From positions 1,928,001 through 1,992,000 of the forward strand of contig NZ_CP009913.1 of NCBI RefSeq assembly GCF_000785515.1: a DNA stretch of 64,000 nucleotides, written 5' to 3'. Both the position numbers and the translations under genes were made by a program. The notes under the pieces were generated by a model. It was not told the DNA's origin, ran no database searches, and worked only from the letters and a program-made list of their open reading frames with translations. This document shows, one piece after another, positions 10,413 through 17,418 of this stretch; the first letter of the stretch is position 1; every line of letters begins with the position of its first letter. The stretch is from Streptococcus salivarius. GTDB lineage: Bacteria > Bacillota > Bacilli > Lactobacillales > Streptococcaceae.

Positions 10413-10448
10413 AAAAGTCGCAAGAAATCTCCGCTTGCGACTTTTTTT
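10413..10448 (+). terminator. scrBR terminator
   Basis: AAAAGTCGCAAG / CTTGCGACTTTTTTT, a 12-bp perfect stem with a T tract directly after scrR. Confidence 0.92.
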
Positions 10449-10463
10449 CTTGTTAAATTTGTA

Positions 10464-10498
10464 GAAAAAAGAAGTTGAAACAGTGCTCAACTTCTTTT
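10464..10498 (-). terminator. nusB terminator
   Basis: Stem GAAGTTGA / TCAACTTC followed on the minus strand by a T tract, right after the nusB stop and back to back with the scrR terminator. Confidence 0.85.
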
Positions 10499-10500
10499 GC

Positions 10501-10935
10501 TTATGCTTCATCTGTCACGAACTGACTAAGTACACCGTTAATGAACTTAGCAGATGTTTCATCAGAATATTTTTTAGCGATTTCAATAATTTCATTGATA
10601 GCCACACGTCCTGGTGTTTCTTCAAATGACGTGATTTCATAAAGTCCTAAACGAAGGAGGGTACGATCTGTCACAATCAAACGTGAGAGGCTCCAACCCT
10701 CTTTCAATTTTTCTTCAATTTGACTATCAAGTTGAGCCAACTCTTCACGGACGCCTGTTACTAGGCTAAGGAGAAAGGCTGGTACATCAACTTCAGTTTC
10801 TTCGTCAATTGGCTTGTCATAAGTGTAAGCGAAATGTGCTTGTTCCAGAGCTTCACCACCAAATTCAAGGGCAAAAAGCGTTTGAAAAGCACGCTCACGA
10901 AGGTCACGACGTGAATCTTTAAAGATATTAGTCAT
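10501..10935 (-). CDS. nusB: Transcription antitermination protein NusB
   Basis: RNA-binding all-helical protein that with NusE (S10) assembles the rRNA antitermination complex. The 144-residue sequence has the N-terminal [18 protein letters not shown] and the C-terminal [33 protein letters not shown], both diagnostic for NusB. The ATG overlaps the stop of the asp23-like gene by 8 bases, indicating translational coupling. Last gene of the efp transcript. Confidence 0.97.
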   Translation of the reverse strand: MTNIFKDSRRDLRERAFQTLFALEFGGEALEQAHFAYTYDKPIDEETEVDVPAFLLSLVTGVREELAQLDSQIEEKLKEGWSLSRLIVTDRTLLRLGLYEITSFEETPGRVAINEIIEIAKKYSDETSAKFINGVLSQFVTDEA

Positions 10936-11317
10936 TCAAAAAATCCTCGTTAAACAATTCAGCCAAGTCTGGTTTTTGTGACTTTTCAGTAACAATAGAT
11001 TCAACGTGAACGTTGACTTCTGAAATTGCCACTTCTGCCATATCATAGACAGCTGCTTTAACAGCTTTTTGAATTTCAATTGAAACCGCTGGTACGTTAA
11101 CCCCATACTGAAGTGAAACGTAGATATCAGCATTTACAGTACCATCTTCTTCTGTTCGGAGGTAAACACCACGTCCCAAGCTTGTTTTGCTGAGGCTATC
11201 TGTAACGTTCTTATTTTGAAGGGCGTAAACACCTTCCACTTTAGTTGCAGCGATACCTGTAATCACTTCGAGCACGCGAGGGGCAATTACAATTTCACCG
11301 ATATTTTCTGTAGTCAT
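10928..11317 (-). CDS. Asp23/Gls24 family envelope stress protein
   Basis: The 129-residue protein has the Asp23/Gls24 fold signature [26 protein letters not shown] near the N-terminus and the repeated [16 protein letters not shown] region. It matches the YqhY-like member found beside nusB in many Firmicutes, associated with envelope and lipid homeostasis in relatives. ATG at 11317 is chosen over the longer frame to 11359 because GGAAAGGAAA lies just upstream. It lies between efp and nusB and overlaps nusB by 8 bases. Confidence 0.9.
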   Translation of the reverse strand: MTTENIGEIVIAPRVLEVITGIAATKVEGVYALQNKNVTDSLSKTSLGRGVYLRTEEDGTVNADIYVSLQYGVNVPAVSIEIQKAVKAAVYDMAEVAISEVNVHVESIVTEKSQKPDLAELFNEDFLND

Positions 11318-11387
11318 CGCATGTTTCCTTTCCGTTAGTTTGGAAAATAAAGCCTTCAAACCAATGGTTTGAAAGACTTAGTTGGGC

Positions 11388-11948
11388 TTAGGCACGTGAT
11401 ACGTAAGTACCTTCAGCTGTGTTGATAACCAATTTTTGACCAGCTTCGATAAAGTCTGGAACGTTAACCACAAGACCAGTTTCAAGTGTTGCAGGTTTAC
11501 CTGAACCTGTAACTGTTGCACCCTTGATTGATGGTTGTGTTTCAGTAACAGTCAATTCAACAGTTGTTGGTACTTGCACACCGATAACTTCTGTTCCGTA
11601 GAATTGGATTTTTACTTCTGAGTTTTCAAGGATAAATTTCAATTCTTCTTGAACGTTGGCTACCGGGATTTCATATTGGTCATATGTTTCAGTGTTCATG
11701 AAGTATGCAGTATCATCCATTTGGTACAAGTATTGTGCTGGTACTGTTTCGATGATTGCTTGTTCAAATTTTTCTTCTGGACGGTAGCTAGTATCAAAAG
11801 TTGAACCTGAGCGAACATCACGCAATTTCATACGCATGATTGTGTTACCTTTACCAGGTTTGTGGTGGCTAGCTTCAAGAACTTTGATCAATTTGCCATC
11901 GTTAGTTACGAAAGTCATACCCGCACGGAGTTTACTTGCTTCAATCAT
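11388..11948 (-). CDS. efp: Elongation factor P
   Basis: Rescues ribosomes stalled at consecutive prolines. The 186-residue protein has a KOW-like N-terminal domain with the loop HHKPGKGN, whose lysine sits at the peptidyl-transfer centre, and two OB domains; the C-terminus has the EF-P signature residues [12 protein letters not shown]. The proline loop in the Firmicutes form is PGKGN rather than the enterobacterial lysylated form. A typical promoter lies upstream, and the asp23-like gene and nusB follow. Confidence 0.97.
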   Translation of the reverse strand: MIEASKLRAGMTFVTNDGKLIKVLEASHHKPGKGNTIMRMKLRDVRSGSTFDTSYRPEEKFEQAIIETVPAQYLYQMDDTAYFMNTETYDQYEIPVANVQEELKFILENSEVKIQFYGTEVIGVQVPTTVELTVTETQPSIKGATVTGSGKPATLETGLVVNVPDFIEAGQKLVINTAEGTYVSRA

Positions 11949-11985
11949 TATTAAATACCTCTTTGTAAAAAATTATTATCAGTTT

Positions 11986-12014
11986 ATTCTACCATAAATG
12001 ACAGCATGGCTCAA
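11986..12014 (-). promoter_or_regulatory. efp promoter
   Basis: Minus-strand TTGAGC (12009-12014), 17 bases, TAGAAT (11986-11991), about 38 bases upstream of efp. Confidence 0.65.
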
Positions 12015-12063
12015 ATGTTTTATAGATTCAAGCCCAATCCTCAGGCTTTTTTCAAAGAACAAA

Positions 12064-12519
12064 CTAGTCATCCATTCCTAAGTGAACCTCTGGAACATCA
12101 TGTTGCAAATAAGAAACACCCTTTTGTTCCATCAACTCAATCGCAAATGGGTGCGGTCTATAATTGGCCTTGTAAGTAATCTTTACGATACCAGCTTGCA
12201 AGAGGGCTTTGGTACAGTTGATACAAGGAAAATGAGTCACATAAATCTCTGTATTTTTGGTAGAAATCCCCTCTTTGGCACATTGGATAAGGGCATTCAT
12301 CTCTGCGTGTACCGTACGAATACAATGACCATCTTCCATGTAGTGACCTACTTCGTTACAGTTATCAGTCTCAGAAACCCCGCCATTATAACCTGTAGCG
12401 ATAATACGCTTGTCCTTGACTAAAACAGCCCCAACAAAGGCACGATCACACGTAGAACGCTTAGAAATCAGCTCTGCATTAGCCATAAAATAATCTTGCC
12501 AAGATAAACGGTTTGGCAT
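12064..12519 (-). CDS. comEB: dCMP deaminase / ComE operon protein 2
   Basis: Zinc-dependent deaminase of the cytidine deaminase fold that converts dCMP to dUMP for thymidylate synthesis. The active site is seen as [11 protein letters not shown] (zinc His and catalytic Glu) and PCINCTKAL (two zinc cysteines). ATG at 12519 is chosen because GGAGG lies 8 bases upstream; an in-frame ATG at 12534 overlaps that site. It follows pepP by 18 bases. Despite the historical name, a direct role in DNA uptake is not established. Confidence 0.93.
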   Translation of the reverse strand: MPNRLSWQDYFMANAELISKRSTCDRAFVGAVLVKDKRIIATGYNGGVSETDNCNEVGHYMEDGHCIRTVHAEMNALIQCAKEGISTKNTEIYVTHFPCINCTKALLQAGIVKITYKANYRPHPFAIELMEQKGVSYLQHDVPEVHLGMDD

Positions 12520-12537
12520 AAAGTATTCCTCCAAATC

Positions 12538-13599
12538 TTAGAGAACAATCAATTCCTTAGGCGCAAGGGTAATCAATTCACAACCATTTTCTGTGATAAT
12601 GATGTCGTCTTCGATACGAACACCATATTTATCAGCCAAATAAACACCTGGCTCGTCTGTCAAGACCATACCAGCTTCGATGGTTTCATCAGAATTACCA
12701 AAGTAAGGAATCTCGTGAATGTCAAGACCGATACCATGTCCGATACCATGTGTAAAGTAATCACCGTACCCCGCTTCGACAATAACATCACGCGCAACCT
12801 TATCATAGTCACGACGTGTCATGCCAGCCTTAGCCGCATCAATCAAGGCCTGGTTAGAACGTAAAACGATATCATAAATTTCACGCTCCTCATCAGTAGT
12901 GTCACCAATATGGATAGTACGAGTCATATCGCTAACGTAGTGGTTGTAGTAGCATCCAAAGTCCATAGTCAGGGTCTCACCAGATTGAATAACCTTTTCT
13001 GAAGCAACCCCGTGAGGCATAGCTGAACGGTAACCTGAAGCAATGATAGACTCAAAGGAAATCCCTGAAGCTCCGTACTCGCGCATACGGAAATCTAGGA
13101 AGTTTGCCACTTGTAGCTCTGTTGTTTGACCTGGTTTAATGAAATCAAGCACATCTGTAAAGGCACGGTCTGAGATAGAACAAGCCTTACGGATAGTTGC
13201 CAATTCTTTTTCGTCCTTGATCATACGCAACTCTTCCATGAAATTGCTTTGTGGTGACAAAGTGTAGCCTTCAAAAATCGCTTGAAGACCTTGGTAGTAA
13301 GCAAATGACACCTGATTATCGAAACCGATAGTTTCAAGTTTATCAGACTCGATAATTTTAACAATATCCTTAAGTGGATCCTTAGTTTCAATAATATCAA
13401 AGCCATGCACAGATTGTTTGGCAATGAGGGTATAACGTGAATCCGTTAAGAAGAGGCGACGATTCTTAGTAATGAAGACAGTCGCATTTGTCCCCCAGAA
13501 ATCTGTTAAATAATAGATATTTTTTTGTCCTGTCACCAACAAGGCATCAAGGCCTGATTGGGCAAGTTTAGCATCAAATCGTTCAAGTCTACGTTGCAT
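12538..13599 (-). CDS. pepP: Xaa-Pro aminopeptidase / M24 peptidase
   Basis: Cytoplasmic metallopeptidase that removes N-terminal residues before proline. The M24 metal ligands appear in order: MDFGCYYNHYVSDMTRT (two Asp), HGIGHGIGLDIHE (His), LTDEPGVY (Glu) and VRIEDDI (Glu). The N-terminal creatinase-like domain occupies residues 1-125. At 353 residues it fits PepP or PepQ (prolidase) of lactic acid bacteria; the position beside efp favours PepP. Substrate preference cannot be settled from sequence alone. Confidence 0.9.
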   Translation of the reverse strand: MQRRLERFDAKLAQSGLDALLVTGQKNIYYLTDFWGTNATVFITKNRRLFLTDSRYTLIAKQSVHGFDIIETKDPLKDIVKIIESDKLETIGFDNQVSFAYYQGLQAIFEGYTLSPQSNFMEELRMIKDEKELATIRKACSISDRAFTDVLDFIKPGQTTELQVANFLDFRMREYGASGISFESIIASGYRSAMPHGVASEKVIQSGETLTMDFGCYYNHYVSDMTRTIHIGDTTDEEREIYDIVLRSNQALIDAAKAGMTRRDYDKVARDVIVEAGYGDYFTHGIGHGIGLDIHEIPYFGNSDETIEAGMVLTDEPGVYLADKYGVRIEDDIIITENGCELITLAPKELIVL

Positions 13600-13696
13600 T
13601 ATGAATTACTCCTTTGGTATTTTAGGTTAATTATACCAAATTTTCAGACTTTAAAGGATTAAATTGGCATTTTAGATAGTTTTTTTGATGTCATAA

Positions 13697-13724
13697 AGAA
13701 AAAGTCAGATGAAACTCTGACTTT
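13697..13724 (-). terminator. Terminator of the ABC exporter operon
   Basis: AAAGTCAGA / TCTGACTTT with a 6-base loop and a T-rich tail on the minus strand, just after the permease stop. Confidence 0.85.
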
Positions 13725-13731
13725 ATTAGCA

Positions 13732-14454
13732 TTACACAAAGGCTCGCTTTTCGTAGATAGTTGGCGCAAAGAGGAGCAAAACCAAAGTCCAAGCAAACAA
13801 AACAAGGGCTTCGCGAAGACTGAAGAACTGTTGACCGCTAGTAAAGACTGCTCGCATAAAGCTAAATGGCACATAAGTCATCAGCTTAGTCATGGTATCC
13901 CCTAAACTAGCCAAATAGAGCGTAAAGAAAGTCATTCCTGTCACTCCAAAATAGGCCGTTACAAAGGCTGTCAAGGTATTTTTTACAAACAAGACAAGCA
14001 AAGAGGAAACCATATAAATAAAGGCTCCATAGAGTAGGAAATCAATATAGATGTTTCTAATATAATCCCACAAAGGAAAATCTACATGTTGCACAGAATA
14101 CTTGTAGAAGACCAACTCCAAAACCAAAATAGTAGCAGCAACTATAGACAACACAAGGAAACTTAAGAGTTTTCGAAGAATAACCTCGCGTCCAGATAAG
14201 GAAGACACCCGAATCATATTAATTGTTCGATTCTGAAATTCTCGTCCAAGACTAGATACTGCTAGATAAGCAAAGACGATATCCACGATAAAGGAATAAC
14301 TGGCAACAATCGCTGATGGCCCAAGGTAATCTCCCTTATAGCCATCACATAAGATTACAATTGCACCAATCAAGGCTACCAATCCAAGACAAATAAAGAC
14401 ACTCCTTGTCACACATTCCTGCTTTAAAAATACCGTTCTCAATTTACTTTTCAT
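13732..14454 (-). CDS. ABC transporter permease (lantibiotic-immunity type)
   Basis: Integral membrane protein with six predicted hydrophobic segments and no ATP-binding motif. Its size (240 residues) and its ABC partner match ABC-2 type permeases such as those of bacitracin or lantibiotic self-protection. ATG at 14454 has AGGTG eight bases upstream and overlaps the ATPase gene by 11 bases, so the pair is translationally coupled. Located directly downstream of the bacteriocin-like genes, a role in immunity or export of the peptides encoded there is plausible but inferred. Confidence 0.82.
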   Translation of the reverse strand: MKSKLRTVFLKQECVTRSVFICLGLVALIGAIVILCDGYKGDYLGPSAIVASYSFIVDIVFAYLAVSSLGREFQNRTINMIRVSSLSGREVILRKLLSFLVLSIVAATILVLELVFYKYSVQHVDFPLWDYIRNIYIDFLLYGAFIYMVSSLLVLFVKNTLTAFVTAYFGVTGMTFFTLYLASLGDTMTKLMTYVPFSFMRAVFTSGQQFFSLREALVLFAWTLVLLLFAPTIYEKRAFV

Positions 14455-15265
14455 TGAATAGCACCTCACTTAATCCTTCTTTTTCATAAGTAAAAGGAAT
14501 CCCCTCCCGATCCATAACCTGCTTAACAGCTGCTAATCCTTTGACTAAGATGTCATGATTTTGTCGTTCAAAAGATAGACCATTTAATTTGAGCAGAGAC
14601 ATCAATGACTTCAAACTTAAATCCTCAGTATAAATCTTGTATTTGACATTATCACTATCATCTAAGTAAATCAGCTTATGATTCTTCAACAAATAGTTTT
14701 TCGTACAAACCTGTTCAAGATTAGACAGAATATGACTTGAGATAATAAAGGTTAGGCCATGATTTTTAGCTAATTTTTTTATTAATGTGAGGAGACTGTT
14801 GATTCCATTAGGATCCAGACCATTTGTAGGCTCATCAAGAAGGATGAGTTCATCTGAAGCAATTAAGGCGATAAACAAACCCACACGTTGCTTCATTCCC
14901 AAAGACAATTTGGAAGCCTTGCGTCTAAAATAGGCCGCCACCTCCAACTCGTCCTTATAACGGTCAATCAACGCGTAATCCTTACTGTACAACTTACAAT
15001 AGAATTTAAGGTTAGCTTCAACAGTCATGTTAGGATATAGAGCTGGAGCTTCAATCAAGGCTCCTACACTTTTTGTTTTTAAGTCAATAATATCCTTGGG
15101 TCCTGCCAAGATACCTGATACTAGTTTCATCAGGGTCGTCTTCCCTGCACCATTATTACCAATCAAACCAGCAATATCCCCCTTCTCTAACGTGAATGAG
15201 ATATTATCCAAAACAGTTTGCTTTCCAAAACTATAGGTTAAGCCTTTCACCGCTAGCACTGTCAT
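14444..15265 (-). CDS. ABC transporter ATP-binding protein (BcrA-like)
   Basis: Cytoplasmic ATPase with Walker A GLIGNNGAGKTTLMKL (about 35-50), signature KLSLGMKQRVGL (about 134-145), Walker B ELILLDEPTNGLDPNG and the switch IISSH. The C-terminal 70 residues form the extra domain common in BcrA/LanF-like ATPases of peptide-resistance exporters. It is the first gene of a two-gene unit with the permease, about 130 bases after the thioredoxin-like gene with no obvious terminator between, so it may also be read from the upstream palindrome promoter. Confidence 0.88.
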   Translation of the reverse strand: MTVLAVKGLTYSFGKQTVLDNISFTLEKGDIAGLIGNNGAGKTTLMKLVSGILAGPKDIIDLKTKSVGALIEAPALYPNMTVEANLKFYCKLYSKDYALIDRYKDELEVAAYFRRKASKLSLGMKQRVGLFIALIASDELILLDEPTNGLDPNGINSLLTLIKKLAKNHGLTFIISSHILSNLEQVCTKNYLLKNHKLIYLDDSDNVKYKIYTEDLSLKSLMSLLKLNGLSFERQNHDILVKGLAAVKQVMDREGIPFTYEKEGLSEVLFNEK

Positions 15266-15393
15266 GTATTTACCTTTCTTTGTTTAAATAACTAGCCCAA
15301 TCGCTTATGATACTCGAAGAAATGACCTTAGATTAAGTCCGATGAAATCATATTTGATAAATTTTTTTATTTCTCGACTTAGAAAATAGTCTG

Positions 15394-16254
15394 TTAGAAA
15401 AATTTCCCTAAAAGACTTATAAGCAGGTCTGTTAGATTCCTAAAAACTTGCTTAATTTGAGACATTAGGCTAGTAACAGACAGGTCTGTAGGATTAACTG
15501 TATTCTCACCACCATCCTTGATAGTATCTTCAGAGGGGGATTCAGGTAAGGGATTTTCCGCCTTCTCTACTACCTCTGTTCCCTCTGGTGTCTCCGTTTT
15601 CTCAGTTTCTTCCTTAAAAACAGCCTGATAAATAGCTTGGGCATCCGGAGCACTACCAAGATAGCCAGAAATCAATTGACCATTTTTGAGACGAATTACA
15701 CTTGGAGTTCCTGGAATTCCTAGCTTATCAAATAGTATTTTACGAGATTCACGGTCTAACTGATCCGAATCTGTATTGTAATAAAGAAGCTGACCATCAA
15801 TCAGGGTATTGAAATCCTTCAAAACTGGAGAATTTTGACGACAATAGTAGCAGGTTGGCCGGCCAACATAAAGGATATGGTCTCCGCCATCTTCAGTCAA
15901 CATATTTGTGACATCACTATAAGAGACTGGCTTCAGGTTTTCAAGATTCTTTTCATAAGTTTCAACCGAAACCTCTTCGGACCTCACTTCTGTCTCAGCC
16001 ACTCCTGTCTGTGATGATGGAAGAAGTGAATTTTCCTTTGTCTCACTATTAGATTCAGCCTTCTCAACCACTTGTTCGGAGGTTGTTTCGGAAGAAATCT
16101 GTACATTATCTACCTGACTATTCTCAACAAAATTATTGGATAATTCGATTGTAGATTCCTTAACATCTGGCTCATCCGCTGCTCCACTAAGCACTGCTAA
16201 CTGGCAAGTACCTAAAACAAAACTCGCCATCAAAATAAATTGTATTTTCTTCAT
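15394..16254 (-). CDS. Secreted thioredoxin-fold bacteriocin-transport accessory-like protein
   Basis: The 286-residue protein has a signal peptide (about 1-26), a long Ser/Glu/Thr-rich extracellular linker (27-100), a thioredoxin fold (about 105-210) with redox motif PTCYYC and cis-proline GIPGTPSV, a second acidic linker and a hydrophobic C-terminus LTDLLISLLGKFF that may hold it to the membrane. The fold resembles PedC/BrcD bacteriocin accessory proteins thought to assist disulfide formation. Yet the neighbouring double-glycine peptide has no cysteine, so the substrate is unclear. RBS AAGGAG lies 5 bases upstream of the ATG. Confidence 0.83.
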   Translation of the reverse strand: MKKIQFILMASFVLGTCQLAVLSGAADEPDVKESTIELSNNFVENSQVDNVQISSETTSEQVVEKAESNSETKENSLLPSSQTGVAETEVRSEEVSVETYEKNLENLKPVSYSDVTNMLTEDGGDHILYVGRPTCYYCRQNSPVLKDFNTLIDGQLLYYNTDSDQLDRESRKILFDKLGIPGTPSVIRLKNGQLISGYLGSAPDAQAIYQAVFKEETEKTETPEGTEVVEKAENPLPESPSEDTIKDGGENTVNPTDLSVTSLMSQIKQVFRNLTDLLISLLGKFF

Positions 16255-16286
16255 GTGTTCTCCTTATTTGTTTACTGTGTGACATC

Positions 16287-16337
16287 TTATCTTTTACCCA
16301 TTAACAAAAGCAAGGGTACCATGACATTAATTACCAT
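16287..16337 (-). CDS. 16-residue hydrophobic micropeptide
   Basis: ATG preceded by AAAAAGGAGAGAAAT encodes MVINVMVPLLLLMGKR and a TAA stop. It is the first reading frame of the transcript from the palindrome promoter at 16398-16443 and lies 32 bases before the thioredoxin-like gene. The peptide is very hydrophobic with a basic end, like a membrane-inserting or pheromone-type peptide. I know of no matching family. It could instead act only in cis to set translation of the next gene. Confidence 0.6.
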   Translation of the reverse strand: MVINVMVPLLLLMGKR

Positions 16338-16397
16338 ATTTCTCTCCTTTTTCTATTTAATTAGCACTTTAACAACTAGGTCCAAGCTATGAACTTC

Positions 16398-16443
16398 ATT
16401 ATAAGAGCTTAACAAGATAAAAAATAGTGACATAAATGTCACC
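16398..16443 (-). promoter_or_regulatory. Palindrome-controlled promoter 2 (ComR-box-like)
   Basis: The palindrome AGTGACATAAATGTCAC (core GACA-N4-TGTC, 16424-16443) is followed on the minus strand by exactly 21 bases and TATAAT (16398-16403). There is no recognisable -35, as expected for an activator-dependent promoter. It drives the 16-residue micropeptide and the thioredoxin-like gene. Same arrangement as at 17009-17056 and 28127-28174. Confidence 0.75.
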
Positions 16444-16520
16444 ATTCCATAGAATTAAAGACAAAAGAAAAGGCTAAGTATATAAACTCAACCTAAGACT
16501 ATAGTAATCAACAGAGAAAA

Positions 16521-16721
16521 TCATTTCTCCTTGTCCTTACCCGCTACCCTAAGGGCAAATAAAGAAAAAGCTAACGAAAGTGTTGACCAGACGAGACAAT
16601 GGTCAATAAAGGCAACGCCTTCGGTGAAACTTAGAGTAGCATTTATCATCACAATAAATAGCCAGACGATCACGATAACAATGCTTAAGCTTCTAATAAG
16701 ATTATTTTTCTGTTTATCCAT
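16521..16721 (-). CDS. Small membrane protein, possible immunity protein
   Basis: A 66-residue protein with two hydrophobic segments (about 10-32 and 40-58) and a charged tail KDKEK. ATG at 16721 is preferred because GGAAAGAG lies 5 bases upstream; a 5-residue longer start exists at 16736. It begins 36 bases after the double-glycine peptide gene in the same transcript. Size, topology and position resemble bacteriocin immunity proteins, but no family is recognised. Confidence 0.65.
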   Translation of the reverse strand: MDKQKNNLIRSLSIVIVIVWLFIVMINATLSFTEGVAFIDHCLVWSTLSLAFSLFALRVAGKDKEK

Positions 16722-16757
16722 ATTACTCTTTCCCATATTTGGTACTCATGGTAACTT

Positions 16758-16907
16758 CTAATCACCATAAGGGTATTTCCTTTTCAACCACCATCTGTTC
16801 CAACCCAATCGTTCAGGTAAGGTTTGAGGTCTAGATACAAAATCACCCCCTGTGACATTTTCTAAGGTTTCAGCAGTGAGCTCTTCGCCATATGCCTTAG
16901 TTCGCAT
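16758..16907 (-). CDS. Double-glycine-leader peptide (candidate bacteriocin)
   Basis: A 49-residue precursor. The leader ends ELTAETLENVTGG, a typical GG processing site with hydrophobic residues at -4, -7 and -12. The predicted mature peptide has 28 residues beginning DFVSRPQTLPERLG and ending WNRWWLKRKYPYGD; it is basic, tryptophan-rich and has no cysteine. ATG at 16907 follows AAAGGAGAAATAAG. No peptidase-containing ABC exporter is in the window, so processing would rely on one elsewhere (for example a Blp- or ComA-like system). Class II bacteriocin or signal peptide are both possible. Confidence 0.72.
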   Translation of the reverse strand: MRTKAYGEELTAETLENVTGGDFVSRPQTLPERLGWNRWWLKRKYPYGD

Positions 16908-17008
16908 TCTTATTTCTCCTTTCTTGTCAAAAATAAATACAGCAATAACCACTTGGACTATTCAAAAACTAGTTGTCTTGGTAACCTAGTGGGTTTGGCT
17001 ATAAGGTC

Positions 17009-17056
17009 ATTATAGGTTCTCTCTTTTCAAAAAAATAGTGACATAAATGTCACTAT
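17009..17056 (-). promoter_or_regulatory. Palindrome-controlled promoter 1 (ComR-box-like)
   Basis: Perfect palindrome AGTGACATAAATGTCACT (within 17035-17056), then 21 bases and TATAAT (17009-17014) on the minus strand, about 100 bases upstream of the double-glycine peptide gene. No -35 element is seen. Confidence 0.78.
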
Positions 17057-17092
17057 CTCTGAACACAAAAATCCAGGCCTTTATAGGACCTG

Positions 17093-17323
17093 TTACAAAA
17101 CTTGTTTATTTCTACGGTGTTTCAGAATAAGATAAAAAATAACCTCAAAAAGGAGAAAACTAAAATAAAGTCCTAAAACGTAAAGCAAAGTTTCCCATTT
17201 ATCTGTTACTGATTGAAAATGGCCATGATGATCCACTGTACGGATGCTAATCAAAAGACAAACATCTAGAAATAGGGCTAGAAGAATACCATTAAAGCCT
17301 ATAAAAAAACGCTTTTTAACCAT
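17093..17323 (-). CDS. Small membrane protein upstream of the peptide locus
   Basis: A 76-residue protein with two hydrophobic segments (about 5-25 and 44-66) and a basic end KHRRNKQVL. ATG is preceded by CAGGAGTCAGACT. It lies between uvrA and promoter 1 on the same strand. No family is recognised. An immunity role is suggested only by size and neighbourhood. Confidence 0.55.
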   Translation of the reverse strand: MVKKRFFIGFNGILLALFLDVCLLISIRTVDHHGHFQSVTDKWETLLYVLGLYFSFLLFEVIFYLILKHRRNKQVL

Positions 17324-17390
17324 AGTCTGACTCCTGTATGTTTTTTCTTAACCATAGAATAGCAAGCTCAACTTAAACCAGCCTAAAGCA

Positions 17391-17415
17391 AAAAAAAGAC
17401 TCAAAGAGTCTTTTT
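17391..17415 (-). terminator. uvrA terminator
   Basis: AAAGACTC / GAGTCTTT with a 3-base loop and T runs on both sides; on the minus strand it follows uvrA after a few bases. Confidence 0.85.
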
Positions 17416-17418
17416 ACT

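Noticed and set aside
12030..12060. Terminator-like AAGCC...GGCTTTTTT on the plus strand between efp and comEB
   Set aside because: No plus-strand gene would use it, and on the minus strand it lacks a T tract.
16287..16337. Mature XIP/ComS-type competence pheromone
   Set aside because: ComS of the salivarius group ends in a conserved short hydrophobic pheromone and lies beside comR; this peptide ends MGKR and no comR gene is in the window. A pheromone role is not excluded, but it is not ComS.
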